Assembly: GCA_019119615.1 (NCBI GenBank)
Contig: DWWQ01000058.1
Coordinates: 1 to 42,254 of the forward strand
Length of the DNA: 42,254 nt
Reading direction: 5' to 3'
Source of the DNA: Candidatus Alistipes stercoravium
GTDB lineage: Bacteria > Bacteroidota > Bacteroidia > Bacteroidales > Rikenellaceae
The notes beneath the pieces are model-generated. The model did not search any database, was not told the DNA's origin, and saw only the letters and a list, made by a program, of their open reading frames with translations. Of this stretch, positions 16,701 through 25,260 are shown piece after piece; the first letter of the stretch is position 1; every line of letters begins with the position of its first letter. The position numbers and the translations under genes were made by a program.

Positions 16701-17245
16701 GAGTAGGGCTGGATCGTATAGCCCTTGTAGAGGAGCCCCTTGTCGAAGAGCTGCTTGAGCAGCCACCACAGCGTCTCGATGTATTTGTTGTCGTAGGTGA
16801 TGTAGGGGTCGTCCATATTGACCCAGTAGCCCATCTTGCGCGTGAGCTGCTCCCAGACGCCGGTGAACTCCATGACCGCCTCGCGGCAGGTGCGGTTGTA
16901 CTCCTCGATCGAGATTTTCTTGCCGATATCCTCCTTCGTGATGCCGAGCTTCTTCTCGACGCCCAGCTCCACGGGAAGTCCGTGGGTGTCCCAGCCGGCC
17001 TTGCGGTGCACGAGGTACCCCTGCTGCGTCTTGTAGCGGCAGAAGACGTCCTTGATCGTGCGGGCCATGACGTGGTGGATACCCGGCATGCCGTTGGCCG
17101 AGGGGGGACCCTCGTAGAATACGAAGGTCGGATGGCCTTCACGCGTCGAGATGCTTTTGTGGAATGTGTCGCGGGCGTCCCACTCGTTCAGCACCTCGGT
17201 GGCGAGGCCTGCCAGGTCGAGCCCTTTGTACTCCTTGAACTTCAT
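13760..17245 (-). CDS. ileS: Isoleucyl-tRNA synthetase
   Basis: A 1161-residue class I synthetase that charges tRNA-Ile and edits Val-tRNA-Ile. The HIGH-type motif is GIHH at residues 55-58, within EGPPSANGMPGIHHVMAR; KMSKR is at about 707-711. The CP1 editing insertion (TTTPWTLPSNTALCVGP) and the long C-terminal anticodon-binding region are present. Length and the HH variant fit the eukaryote-like IleS type found in Bacteroidota. The ATG at 17245 (MKFKEYKGLDL) is chosen over the longer frame because a -7 box lies at 17285-17292, inside the longer reading. It stands alone between its promoter and the dksA-like gene. Confidence 0.97.
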   Translation of the reverse strand: MKFKEYKGLDLAGLATEVLNEWDARDTFHKSISTREGHPTFVFYEGPPSANGMPGIHHVMARTIKDVFCRYKTQQGYLVHRKAGWDTHGLPVELGVEKKLGITKEDIGKKISIEEYNRTCREAVMEFTGVWEQLTRKMGYWVNMDDPYITYDNKYIETLWWLLKQLFDKGLLYKGYTIQPYSPAAGTGLSTHELNQPGCYRDVKDTTVVGQFRIRDPKPEMEGWGTPYFLAWTTTPWTLPSNTALCVGPKIDYVAVRTWNGYTGEKMTVVLAKALLYAHFNKKAEGIALEEYKPGDKLIPFQVVGEYKGPELVGMHYEQLLPWVKPVETDADGNWHDASEKAFRVIPGDYVTVEDGTGIVHIAPTFGADDAFVARAAGIPSLFMINRKGETRPMVDLQGKFYLMEELDERFVRECVDTEAYKEYEGRWVKNAYDPQFTVDGKYDEKAAAAAESLDVYICMKMKAASKAFKIEKHVHNYPHCWRTDKPVLYYPLDSWFIRTTALKERMIELNGTIRWKPESTGTGRFGKWLENLNDWNLSRSRFWGTPLPIWATEDRSELKCIGSVGELIAEIEKSVAADVMSENPYKNFKVGDMSKENYSTERIDLHRPYVDSIVLVSSKGEPMRREPDLIDVWFDSGAMPYAQVHYPFEHKEDFGEVYPADFIAEGVDQTRGWFFTLHAIATMLFDSVAFKNIISNGLVLDKNGNKMSKRLGNAVDPFEVMDKFGPDAVRWYMISNSQPWDNLKFDKDGVDEVRRKFFGTLYNTYSFFALYANVDGFTGKEPEVPLERRPEIDRWIISLLNTLVREVTDALENYDPTPAARAIQEFVGENLSNWYVRLNRKRFWGGGMSEDKLAAYQTLYACLETVALLSAPFAPFISDRIFTDLNAVSGRHTDESVHLAAFPKADEGCIDTRLEEMMSLAQKVSSMVLALRRKVSIKVRQPLMKILIPVLDPTMAEHIAAVKNLIMNEVNVKQVELIEDTTGIITKRIKPNFKTLGPRYGKYMKQIAAMTAEFSQERIAQIEAAPETVLEIGGEQITVTPADFEITSEDMPGWLVASEGKLTVALDITLTDELKAEGVARELINRIQNIRKESGFEVTDKIRVEIESKPAVMESVARFADYIASQTLAVEVRTSDAPTGAVVVASDLDEEPLQIAVTRI

Positions 17246-17284
17246 GTCGGTATGGTGTTTTTTTCTGATTTTTCTGACAACTCG

Positions 17285-17292
17285 CAAAGATA
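17285..17292 (-). promoter_or_regulatory. ileS promoter -7 box
   Basis: TATCTTTG on the minus strand, exact TAnnTTTG match, 39 bases upstream of the ileS ATG. A TTG lies 22 bases upstream of it. Confidence 0.6.
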
Positions 17293-17380
17293 GTAAAAAG
17301 ATCGGAAAAGTCCGCAACCTTCCCGTAAAACCCGTTTCGCCATCCGCTTTCCGTGCCGTCGGGGCCTCCGTGCAGGTCCG

Positions 17381-17409
17381 AAAAAACCGGAGCGGGGCAT
17401 CCGTTCCGG
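17381..17409 (-). terminator. Terminator after the ABC exporter gene
   Basis: On the minus strand CCGGA/TCCGG (17405-17409 with 17387-17391) plus an inner three-base stem across a 1x1 mismatch is followed by TTTTTT (17386-17381). A second GC hairpin (17433-17439 with 17448-17454) lies between it and the stop codon. Confidence 0.7.
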
Positions 17410-17463
17410 TTCGTATTCTGCCTGGGTTGCCGGGGCGGGCGAGCCTCCCCGCCCTTCCTCGGA

Positions 17464-19293
17464 TCAGTCGAAGGACTGCATTTCGATGAGCTTGGCGTAG
17501 ATGCCGCCGCGCTCCATCAGTTCGTTGTGCGTACCCTCCTCGGCGATGCGGCCGTGGTCGAAGACGATGATCCGGTCGGCGTTGTGGATCGTCGAGAGAC
17601 GGTGGGCGATCACCACCGACGTACGGCCCACAAGCAGCTTGTTCAGGGCCTCCTGCACGAGCTTCTCGCTCTCGGTGTCAAGGGCCGAGGTGGCCTCGTC
17701 GAGGATCAGGATGTCGGGGTTCTTCAGTACGGCGCGGGCGATCGAGAGGCGCTGGCGCTGGCCTCCGGAGAGTTTCACGCCGCGGTCGCCGATGTTTGTG
17801 TCGTAGCCTTCGGCGCATTCGCGGATGAACGAGTCGGCGTTGGCGATGCGGGCTGCCTCGACCACCTCCTCGTGCGTGGCGCCGGGCTTGCCCATGGCGA
17901 TGTTGTTCTCGATCGTGTCGTTGAACAGGACGGTATCCTGCGCCACGACGCTCATGTGGGCGCGCAGGCTCTCCTGCGTGTAGTCGCGCAGCGAGATGCC
18001 GTCGATGAGGATTTCGCCCCGCGTGGGGTCGTAGAAGCGGGGGATGAGCTCGCTGAGGGTCGATTTGCCGCCTCCCGAAGGGCCTACGAGTGCCACGGTC
18101 TGCCCGCGCAGGATCTCGAACGAGAAGCCGTCGATCACCTCACGCGTGCCGTCGTAGGAGAAGTGCACGTCGCGGAATTCGATCTTCCGTTTCAGGCCGG
18201 TGAGCGTGCGGGCATCGGGCTTGTCCTCGATCTCGGGACGCGAGTCGATGACCGAGAAGATGCGCTCGCCGGCGGCGATACCCTGGTTGATGTTGGCGAA
18301 CTGGTCGATGAAGGTGCGCACCGGGCGCGTGATCTGCGAGAAGATGGCCACGAAGGCGATGAATCCGCCCGGGTCGAGCGACCCCTTGGCGACGAGCGAT
18401 CCGCCGAAGACGAGGATCACGCCCACGGCCGAGATGCCGAGAAACTCGCTCATCGGCGAGGCCAGCTGCTGCCGGCGGGCCATCGAGAGGGTCAGGCGGG
18501 CCAGGTCGGCGCTGATTTCGTAATACTTCTTCTTGACGTACTGCGTGGCGTTGTAGCTCTTGATGACCTTGATGCCGGCGAGCGACTCCTCGAGCGTCGA
18601 GACCATCTCGCCCATGCGCTGCTGGTTGGTGCGGGCCGGATGGCGGAGCCGCTTGACGATGCTGCCGATGAGCAGGGCCACCACCGGCAGGAAGAGGATC
18701 GAGAAGATCGACAGCTCCCACGAGATGGCCACCATCATGATGACGTAGCCGACGATGAGGAACGGTTCGCGGAAGGATACCTGCAGCGTGTTGGTGATGC
18801 AGAACTGCACCACGCCGATATCGGAGGTGATCTTCGAGATGATGTCTCCCTTGCGTTGTTCGCTGAAGTAGCCGACGTTCATGTCCATCACGCGCGAGAA
18901 CATCTCGTTGCGCATGCGCTGGAGCGTGCGGGCACGCATCGTCTCGATGGTCCACGATCCGAGGTAGCGGAACAGGTTGCTCAGGAAGCTGATGACGATG
19001 GCGACGATGGCCAGCAGCATCAGCACGTTGCGCGGGTCGTAGGTGTTGAACAGGTGCGAGTAGGCGAAGTTGAACAGGTCGTTCACATAGTCGCCGTTGA
19101 AGCGCAGCGGGGGGAGTTTCTCAACGTACTCGGGGGTGAACCCGTCGTCGAACATCGTATTGAGAATCGGGATGATGAGTCCGAATGTCAGCGTATTGAA
19201 GAGGGCATACAGCAACGAGAAGATCCCGTAAGGTATGGCGTATCGTTTGATCGGCCGGGCGAATCCCAGGAGCCGCATGTAGGTTTTGAACAT
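17464..19293 (-). CDS. ABC exporter, MsbA-type fused permease/ATPase
   Basis: A 609-residue half-transporter: six-helix membrane domain over roughly residues 1-340 followed by the ATPase. Walker A is GPSGGGKST (about residue 408), the ABC signature LSGGQRQRLSIARAVL, and Walker B ILILDEATSALD, followed by the H-loop histidine in VVIAHRLSTIH. Proteins of this layout export lipids such as lipid A core (MsbA) or drugs; the sequence alone does not fix the substrate. A good promoter lies directly upstream and a terminator downstream, so it is transcribed alone. Confidence 0.93.
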   Translation of the reverse strand: MFKTYMRLLGFARPIKRYAIPYGIFSLLYALFNTLTFGLIIPILNTMFDDGFTPEYVEKLPPLRFNGDYVNDLFNFAYSHLFNTYDPRNVLMLLAIVAIVISFLSNLFRYLGSWTIETMRARTLQRMRNEMFSRVMDMNVGYFSEQRKGDIISKITSDIGVVQFCITNTLQVSFREPFLIVGYVIMMVAISWELSIFSILFLPVVALLIGSIVKRLRHPARTNQQRMGEMVSTLEESLAGIKVIKSYNATQYVKKKYYEISADLARLTLSMARRQQLASPMSEFLGISAVGVILVFGGSLVAKGSLDPGGFIAFVAIFSQITRPVRTFIDQFANINQGIAAGERIFSVIDSRPEIEDKPDARTLTGLKRKIEFRDVHFSYDGTREVIDGFSFEILRGQTVALVGPSGGGKSTLSELIPRFYDPTRGEILIDGISLRDYTQESLRAHMSVVAQDTVLFNDTIENNIAMGKPGATHEEVVEAARIANADSFIRECAEGYDTNIGDRGVKLSGGQRQRLSIARAVLKNPDILILDEATSALDTESEKLVQEALNKLLVGRTSVVIAHRLSTIHNADRIIVFDHGRIAEEGTHNELMERGGIYAKLIEMQSFD

Positions 19294-19331
19294 TCGGAGC
19301 GACGATTGGTGGTTGTACGGTAACTCGGGTG

Positions 19332-19362
19332 CAAAGATAATACAATAACCCGAAAAGCGAAA
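19332..19362 (-). promoter_or_regulatory. Promoter of the ABC exporter gene
   Basis: On the minus strand TTTC (19362-19359), 19 bases, then TATCTTTG (19339-19332). The -33 element overlaps the T-run of the candidate rnhA terminator. Confidence 0.65.
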
Positions 19363-19396
19363 AAAGAGCGCATTTTCAACGAAATTCCGACCGCTC
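19360..19396 (-). terminator. Candidate terminator after rnhA
   Basis: On the minus strand GAGCG (19396-19392) pairs with CGCTC (19370-19366) and is followed by TTTTTT (19365-19360). The stem is short and the loop long, so the call is weak. Confidence 0.35.
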
Positions 19397-19460
19397 CTGC
19401 CGCCGGAACGAACAGCCGCCGGGGCAGCGCGGCCTTATTTGCACACCCCGAGCGGGCCGC

Positions 19461-19925
19461 CTACCGGGTTTCGGGCTCGTAACCCGTGTCTTCCAGCCGG
19501 TGCGCCGCGTCGTTGGCCGCGGCAACGGCCATCTGGTCGCAGCGGTTGTTCTCGACGGTCTCGGCATGCCCCTTGACCCAGACGAAGCGGACGTGGTGGC
19601 GTCGGTAGACGCGCAGGAAGCGCTGCCACAGGTCGGGGTTCTTCTTCCCGGCGAAGCCCTTGCGCTCCCAGCCGAAGACCCACCCCTTCGTTACGGCGTC
19701 TACGACGTATTTCGAGTCCGAGTAGACCACGACATCCGAACCGTCGAAGCGCAGCGCCTCGAGCGCCACGCAGACCCCCATGAGCTCCATGCGGTTGTTG
19801 GTCGTCAGCCGGTAGCCCTGCGAGAGCTCCTTGCGGTAGGGGCCCGAAAGGAGTACGACGCCGTAGCCTCCCGGGCCGGGATTGCCCAGGGCGGAGCCGT
19901 CGGTGTATATGGTGATCGCAGCCAT
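19461..19925 (-). CDS. rnhA: Ribonuclease HI
   Basis: A 154-residue RNase HI, which cuts the RNA strand of RNA-DNA hybrids. The first catalytic Asp is in IYTDGSALGNPGPGGYG near the N-terminus, the Glu in TTNNRMELMGV, the second Asp in VVVYSDSKYVVDAV, and the late region VKGHAETVENNRCDQMA carries the His loop and the last Asp. The length matches the E. coli enzyme (155). It lies 80 bases downstream of valS with a 45-base hairpin between, and no -7 box is seen in that gap, so it is probably read through from valS. Confidence 0.96.
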   Translation of the reverse strand: MAAITIYTDGSALGNPGPGGYGVVLLSGPYRKELSQGYRLTTNNRMELMGVCVALEALRFDGSDVVVYSDSKYVVDAVTKGWVFGWERKGFAGKKNPDLWQRFLRVYRRHHVRFVWVKGHAETVENNRCDQMAVAAANDAAHRLEDTGYEPETR

Positions 19926-19947
19926 GGTTTCTGGATGGTATGTTACC

Positions 19948-19992
19948 GATTCGCCGGCACCTTCCCCGTTGTGGGGAGGATGCCGGCGAATC
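19948..19992. repeat. 45-base hairpin between valS and rnhA
   Basis: Perfect 12-base arms at 19948-19959 and 19981-19992 enclose a second stem of about six to seven base pairs (CTTCCCC with GGGGAGG). No T-run follows on either strand, so it is not a standard terminator; RNA processing or stability is possible. Confidence 0.7.
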
Positions 19993-20005
19993 GTGTTTGC
20001 ATGGA

Positions 20006-22633
20006 TCAGTTCAGCGCGGCGATCTGCTCCTTGAGCGCGGCGATCTTCGCCTCGGCATCGGCCTGCTTGGCCCGCTCGTTGGCGACGACCTTCTCGGGGG
20101 CCGACTGCACGAAACGCTCGTTCGAGAGCTTCTTCATCACCGAGGCGAGGAATCCCTCGTAGTATTCGAGGTCATGCTGCAGCTTCGCAAGTTCGGCTTC
20201 GGCGTCGATCTTGCCCTGGAGCGGGATGAAGTACTGCGTCGTCTTGACCAGGAAGGCCGCGGCGGCCGGGTCTTTCTCGGCGACGCTCTCGATGGCCGAA
20301 AGGTTGGCCATCTTGCGGATCACGGGGGCGAACTCCGCGGGGTAGTTCTCGTCCGCGATGACGTGGAGCGCGAGCGCCTCCTTCTGCGGCAGGTTCTTCT
20401 GATTGCGGACATTGCGGACCGCGGAGATGATCTCCTTCACGAGTTCGAAACGCGCCAGCATCGCCTCGTCGGCCTCGCACGGTTCCGGCATCGGGGCCAC
20501 ACAGATCGAGGCTCCCTCCGCACGCTCGGCGAGCGCCTGCCAGATCTCCTCGGTAACGAAGGGCATGAAGGGGTGCAGGACGCGCATCAGGGCGTCGAAG
20601 AAGCCCTTGGCTTGTGCGAGCGTCCGTCCGTCGATCGGGGCGCCGTAAGCGGGTTTCACCATCTCGAGGTAGAGGCCGCTGAAGTCGTCCCAAAAGAGTC
20701 GGTAGGCCTCCTTGAAGGCTTCGGAGATGCGGTACGAGCGGAACTCCTCGGCAATCTGGCGCAGCGAGCGGCCCAGCGCCTGCTCGAACCACGCCCCGGC
20801 CAGCCGGTCGTTTTCGCTCTGCGGCGCCTTCTCGTCCACGGCCCAGCCGTTTACGAGGCGGTAGGCGTTCCAGATCTTGTTGCCGAAGTTGCGGCCCTGC
20901 TCGCAGAGCGCCTCGTCGAACATCACGTCGTTGCCGGCCGACGAGCTGATGAGCATCGCCATGCGCACGCCGTCGGCGCCGTAGCGGGCGATCAGATCCA
21001 GCGGGTCGGGCGAGTTGCCCAGCTGCTTGGACATCTTGCGGCCGATCTTGTCGCGCACGATACCCGTAAAGTAGACGTTGCCGAAGGGCTTGTCGTTGCG
21101 GTACTCGTATCCGGCCATGATCATGCGGGCCACCCAGAAGAAGATGATGTCGGGGGCCGTAACCAGGTCGTTGGTCGGGTAGTAGTATTCGATTTCGGGG
21201 TTGTGCGGGTTGCGGATGCCGTCGAAGACGGAGATGGGCCACAGCCACGACGAGAACCAGGTGTCGAGCACATCCTCGTCCTGACGCAGGTCCACGAGCT
21301 GCAGCGACTCGTCGCCGGCCTTCGCGCGGGCCTTGGCGAGCGCCTCCTCGGGCGTCGGGGCCACGACGAAGCCGCCCTTGGGCAGGTACCAGGCCGGAAT
21401 GCGCTGGCCCCACCAGAGCTGGCGCGAGATGCACCAGTCCTTGATGTTCTCCATCCAGTAGCGGTAGATGTTCTTGTACTTCTCGGGCACGAAGCGGATG
21501 GCATCCTCCATGACAGCCTTCGTGGCGGGCCCGGCGAGCTCCTTCATCGAAAGGAACCACTGCATCGAGAGCTTCGGCTCGATGGCCACGCCCGTGCGCT
21601 CCGAGTAGCCGACGTTGTTCGTGTACTCCTCGGTCTTCTCGAGCAGCCCGGCGGCGGCAAGGTCGCCCTCGATCTTGCGGCGGACGTCGAAACGGTCCTC
21701 GCCGACGTACATGCCGACCTTGTCGTTGATCGTGCCGTCGTCGTTGAAGATATCGATGGTCTCCAGCCCGTATTTCTCACCGAGCATGTAGTCGTTCACG
21801 TCGTGGGCCGGGGTTACCTTCAGGGCGCCCGTACCGAACTCGATATCGACATACTCGTCGCGGATGACCGGGATGGAGCGTCCTACGAGCGGCACGATGA
21901 CGCGGGCATCCGCCGCGAGATCCTGGTAACGCGGGTCGTTGGGATTGACGCAGAGCGCCGTATCGCCCAGAATGGTTTCGGGACGCGTCGTGGCGACGAT
22001 GATCGCCCGGTCGGAGCCCTCGACCTTGTAGCGCAGGTAGTAGAGCTTGCCGTGCGACTCCTTGAAGACGACCTCCTCGTCCGAAAGGGCGGTCTGTGCC
22101 GCGGGATCCCAGTTCACCATACGCACGCCGCGGTAGATCTTGCCCTTGTCGTAGAGGTCGCAGAAGACGCGCAGCACTCCTTCGGTGCGGATGTCGTCCA
22201 TCGTGAAGCAGGTGCGCTCCCAGTCGCACGAGGCGCCCAGCTTGCGCAGCTGCTTGAGGATCACGCCGCCGTACTTCTCCTTCCACTCCCAGGCGTAGCG
22301 GAGAAACTCCTCGCGCGTGAGCGACGACTTCTCGATGCCTTTTTCGCGGAGCATCGCCACGACCTTGGCCTCGGTGGCGATTGACGCGTGGTCCATGCCC
22401 GGCACCCAGCAGGCGTTCTTGCCCGACATGCGGGCGCGGCGCACCAGCACGTCCTGCAGCGTGTTGTTGAGCATGTGGCCCATGTGGAGCATGCCCGTTA
22501 CGTTGGGGGGAGGGATGACGATCGTATAGGGTTCGCGTTCATCGGGTTCCGAGTGGAAGAGCCGATTTTCCGTCCAGTAGTCGTACCACTTCGCCTCGAT
22601 CTCGCGGGGCGAATATTTATCGGCAATTTGCAT
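20006..22633 (-). CDS. valS: Valyl-tRNA synthetase
   Basis: An 875-residue class I synthetase for tRNA-Val. The HIGH motif is HMGH at residues 50-53 ([13 protein letters not shown]), KMSKQ is at about 533-537, and the CP1 editing domain with [13 protein letters not shown] is present. The last 65 residues are a charged coiled coil ([17 protein letters not shown] to the end), the usual tRNA-binding arm of ValS. It is divergent from lon, with a -7 box 34 bases upstream of its ATG. It probably carries rnhA on the same transcript. Confidence 0.98.
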   Translation of the reverse strand: MQIADKYSPREIEAKWYDYWTENRLFHSEPDEREPYTIVIPPPNVTGMLHMGHMLNNTLQDVLVRRARMSGKNACWVPGMDHASIATEAKVVAMLREKGIEKSSLTREEFLRYAWEWKEKYGGVILKQLRKLGASCDWERTCFTMDDIRTEGVLRVFCDLYDKGKIYRGVRMVNWDPAAQTALSDEEVVFKESHGKLYYLRYKVEGSDRAIIVATTRPETILGDTALCVNPNDPRYQDLAADARVIVPLVGRSIPVIRDEYVDIEFGTGALKVTPAHDVNDYMLGEKYGLETIDIFNDDGTINDKVGMYVGEDRFDVRRKIEGDLAAAGLLEKTEEYTNNVGYSERTGVAIEPKLSMQWFLSMKELAGPATKAVMEDAIRFVPEKYKNIYRYWMENIKDWCISRQLWWGQRIPAWYLPKGGFVVAPTPEEALAKARAKAGDESLQLVDLRQDEDVLDTWFSSWLWPISVFDGIRNPHNPEIEYYYPTNDLVTAPDIIFFWVARMIMAGYEYRNDKPFGNVYFTGIVRDKIGRKMSKQLGNSPDPLDLIARYGADGVRMAMLISSSAGNDVMFDEALCEQGRNFGNKIWNAYRLVNGWAVDEKAPQSENDRLAGAWFEQALGRSLRQIAEEFRSYRISEAFKEAYRLFWDDFSGLYLEMVKPAYGAPIDGRTLAQAKGFFDALMRVLHPFMPFVTEEIWQALAERAEGASICVAPMPEPCEADEAMLARFELVKEIISAVRNVRNQKNLPQKEALALHVIADENYPAEFAPVIRKMANLSAIESVAEKDPAAAAFLVKTTQYFIPLQGKIDAEAELAKLQHDLEYYEGFLASVMKKLSNERFVQSAPEKVVANERAKQADAEAKIAALKEQIAALN

Positions 22634-22667
22634 AGTGCTGACAGTTTTGCTTGAAATTCCAGAGGCG

Positions 22668-22675
22668 CAAAGTTA
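22668..22675 (-). promoter_or_regulatory. valS promoter -7 box
   Basis: TAACTTTG on the minus strand, an exact TAnnTTTG match 34 bases upstream of the valS ATG. A TTTT lies 19 bases upstream in the -33 position. Confidence 0.6.
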
Positions 22676-22718
22676 TTAACATTCTGTCAAAGTTAAAATA
22701 ATTTACCTGAAAAAACGT

Positions 22719-22726
22719 TACCTTTG
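22719..22726 (+). promoter_or_regulatory. lon promoter -7 box
   Basis: TACCTTTG, an exact match, 27 bases upstream of the lon ATG. No clear -33 box. The box lies within the longer lon reading frame and therefore supports the start at 22754. An AAAGGAG just upstream of that ATG (22744-22750) is a good Shine-Dalgarno sequence. Confidence 0.6.
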
Positions 22727-22753
22727 CGTCATTATATATTTGTAAAGGAGAAC

Positions 22754-25183
22754 ATGAGTAAAAAAGATAAAATCGAAACGGTTGAAGTGGACGACATGAA
22801 TCTCGTCCCCGAACTGCTGGACGGCAAGCACCGCGTGATTCCGATCGTTACGGGGGGCGACGAAACCGTCGAGCAGGTCGAGGTCCCGGAGATCATTCCC
22901 ATCCTGACGCTGCGCTCTTCGGTGCTCTTCCCGGGGGCGATCACACCCATTACGGTAGGCCGCGACAAGAGCATCTCGCTCGTGCGCGCCGTGAATGCCG
23001 AGGGCGGCATCCTGGGTGCCGTGCTGCAGCGCGAGAGCGAGGTCGAGGACCCTGCACCGGACGACATGTACAAGGTCGGCACGGCGGCGCGGATCATCAA
23101 GATCCTCGAGATGCCGAACGGCAACCTGACGGTGATCCTGAACGGTCTGGAGAAGATCGAGATCACGGAGTACATCACCACGGAGCCCTACTTCAAGGCG
23201 CGCGTCGTCGCCCTGCGCGATTCGACGCCCGACCTGAAGAGCATCGAGTTCGAGGCCCTCGTGGACTCGATCCGCGACGTGGCGCTCAACATCATCAACG
23301 TCTCGCCGTCGATGCCCAAGGAGGCGGCCTTCGCCATCAAGAACATCGACTCGAAGCGCGGCATCATCAACTTCATCTGCTCGAACATGGAGCTTACGGA
23401 CGAGGACCGTCAGTCGCTGCTCGAGGCGCCGGGGCTGCTGGCCCGGGCGCGCAAGCTGCTCGAAATCCTCATCCGCGAGCAGCAGCTCGCCGAGCTGAAG
23501 AGCCAGATCCAGGAGCGCGTCAAGCAGGAGATCGACAAGCAGCAGCGCGACTACTACCTCCAGCAGCAGATGCGCACGATCCAGGACGAGCTGGGCGACG
23601 GCGCCGATGCCGACATCGAGCGCATGCGCGAGGAGGCGAAGAAGAAGAACTGGCCCAAGGAGGTCGGTGAGACCTTCGAGAAGGAGTTGCAGAAGGTCGA
23701 GCGGCTGAATCCCGCCGTGGCGGAGTATTCGGTGCAGATGACCTACCTGCAGCTGCTGCTGGAGCTGCCGTGGAACGACACGACGAAGGACAACCTCGAC
23801 CTGAAATGCGCCCGCGGGCAGCTGGACCACGACCATTTCGGCCTCGATGAGGTCAAGGAGCGTATTTTGGAGCACCTGGCCGTCATCAAGCTCAAAGGCG
23901 ACCTGAAATCCCCGATCCTCTGTCTCTACGGCCCTCCGGGCGTGGGCAAGACCTCGCTGGGCAAGTCGGTCGCCGCAGCGCTGGGCCGCAAGTTCGGCCG
24001 CATCTCGCTGGGCGGCCTGCACGACGAGTCGGAGATCCGCGGACACCGCCGCACCTACATCGGCGCCATGCCCGGGCGGATCATCCAGACGATCAAGCGC
24101 TGCGGGTCGTCCAATCCGGTGATTATCCTCGACGAGGTGGACAAGGTTACGGTCTCGAACCACGGGGATCCCTCGAGCGCCCTGCTCGAAGTGCTCGACC
24201 CGGAGCAGAACACCACCTTCCACGACAACTACATCGACATGGAGTACGACCTCTCGAAGGTGCTCTTCATCGCCACGGCCAACAACGCGGGCAACATCGC
24301 CCCGGCGCTGCGCGACCGTATGGAGATGATCAACATCCCGGGTTACCTGCTCGAGGAGAAGATCCGCATTGCGCTGGATCACCTGCTGCCCAAGCAGCGC
24401 GAGGCGCACGGCATCAAGGAGCAGGAGCTGACGATGACTGCAGAGGTCGTCGAGCATATCATTGCCTGCTATACGCGCGAGGCCGGCGTGCGGTCGCTCG
24501 ACAAGCATCTGGCGAAGATCGCCCGGGCGCGGGCCAAGCAGATCGCCTTCGACGAGGCTTTTGCCCCGGAGCTGACGAAGGCCGACGTGGAGAAGATCCT
24601 CGGCATGCCCAAGTTCCTGCGCGAGGAGTACGAGGTGGGCGGCATGACGGGCGTCGTAACGGGCCTGGCGTGGACCGAGGTCGGCGGCGACATCCTCTAC
24701 ATCGAGTCGTGCCTGACCCCCGGCAAGGGCAAGATCAGCCTTACGGGCAACCTGGGCGACGTGATGAAGGAGTCGGCGACGATCGCCCACGAGTGGGTGA
24801 TGGCCCACCATGAGGAGTTGGGCATCGATCCGAAGCTGTTCGAGACGAACGATATCAACATCCACGTTCCGGAGGGAGCCATTCCGAAGGACGGCCCGTC
24901 GGCCGGCATCACGATGGTTACGTCGATCGTCTCGACCTACACGGGCCGCAAGGTCCGCGAGCGTATCGCCATGACGGGCGAGACGACCCTGCGCGGGCGT
25001 GTCATGCCCGTGGGCGGCGTCAAGGAGAAGATTCTTGCGGCCAAGCGCGCCGGCATCTCGGAACTGATCCTCTCGGAGGAGAACCGCAAGGACATCGCCG
25101 AGATCAAACCCGAGTATATCGAGGGGCTGACGTTCCACTATGTCCGGACCAACGACGACGTGCTGAAACTGGCTCTCGAGTAG
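22754..25183 (+). CDS. lon: ATP-dependent protease Lon
   Basis: An 809-residue LonA-type protease that degrades misfolded and short-lived regulatory proteins in the cytoplasm. Order: N-terminal LON domain (about 45-250, starting at IPILTLRSSVLFPGAITPI), a coiled coil, the AAA+ module with Walker A GPPGVGKT at 393-400 and the Walker B region VIILDEVDKV, then the protease domain with the catalytic Ser716 (PKDGPSAGITM) and Lys759 (GGVKEKILAAKRAG). The Ser-Lys spacing of 43 equals that of E. coli Lon (679/722). The ATG at 22754 follows a Shine-Dalgarno sequence and the -7 box. A long AT-rich terminator follows the gene. No heat-shock-type element was identified. Confidence 0.98.
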   Translation: MSKKDKIETVEVDDMNLVPELLDGKHRVIPIVTGGDETVEQVEVPEIIPILTLRSSVLFPGAITPITVGRDKSISLVRAVNAEGGILGAVLQRESEVEDPAPDDMYKVGTAARIIKILEMPNGNLTVILNGLEKIEITEYITTEPYFKARVVALRDSTPDLKSIEFEALVDSIRDVALNIINVSPSMPKEAAFAIKNIDSKRGIINFICSNMELTDEDRQSLLEAPGLLARARKLLEILIREQQLAELKSQIQERVKQEIDKQQRDYYLQQQMRTIQDELGDGADADIERMREEAKKKNWPKEVGETFEKELQKVERLNPAVAEYSVQMTYLQLLLELPWNDTTKDNLDLKCARGQLDHDHFGLDEVKERILEHLAVIKLKGDLKSPILCLYGPPGVGKTSLGKSVAAALGRKFGRISLGGLHDESEIRGHRRTYIGAMPGRIIQTIKRCGSSNPVIILDEVDKVTVSNHGDPSSALLEVLDPEQNTTFHDNYIDMEYDLSKVLFIATANNAGNIAPALRDRMEMINIPGYLLEEKIRIALDHLLPKQREAHGIKEQELTMTAEVVEHIIACYTREAGVRSLDKHLAKIARARAKQIAFDEAFAPELTKADVEKILGMPKFLREEYEVGGMTGVVTGLAWTEVGGDILYIESCLTPGKGKISLTGNLGDVMKESATIAHEWVMAHHEELGIDPKLFETNDINIHVPEGAIPKDGPSAGITMVTSIVSTYTGRKVRERIAMTGETTLRGRVMPVGGVKEKILAAKRAGISELILSEENRKDIAEIKPEYIEGLTFHYVRTNDDVLKLALE

Positions 25184-25194
25184 TCTGGCAACGG

Positions 25195-25240
25195 GATAAA
25201 AGGTGAAAATTTTGATTTTCACCTTTTATCTTTTATTTTT
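25195..25240 (+). terminator. Strong AT-rich terminator after lon
   Basis: A perfect 16-base-pair stem (25195-25210 with 25215-25230, TTTG loop) is followed by TTTTATTTTT. It ends only about 20 bases before the kdsB start, so either kdsB depends on read-through or its promoter overlaps the hairpin; a TATCTTTT resembling a -7 box lies at 25227-25234. Confidence 0.85.
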
Positions 25241-25260
25241 ACATGAAAAATACGGGATTC

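Noticed and set aside
14369..17293. Open frame of 974 codons antisense to ileS
   Set aside because: Same shadow effect; composition is Val/Asp/Arg/Leu-rich without recognisable domains, while ileS motifs are unambiguous.
19940..22384. Open frame of 814 codons antisense to valS
   Set aside because: Shadow of valS; no promoter, start context or domains.
22718..25222. Open frame of 834 codons antisense to lon
   Set aside because: Shadow of lon; the real product on the plus strand has every Lon motif.
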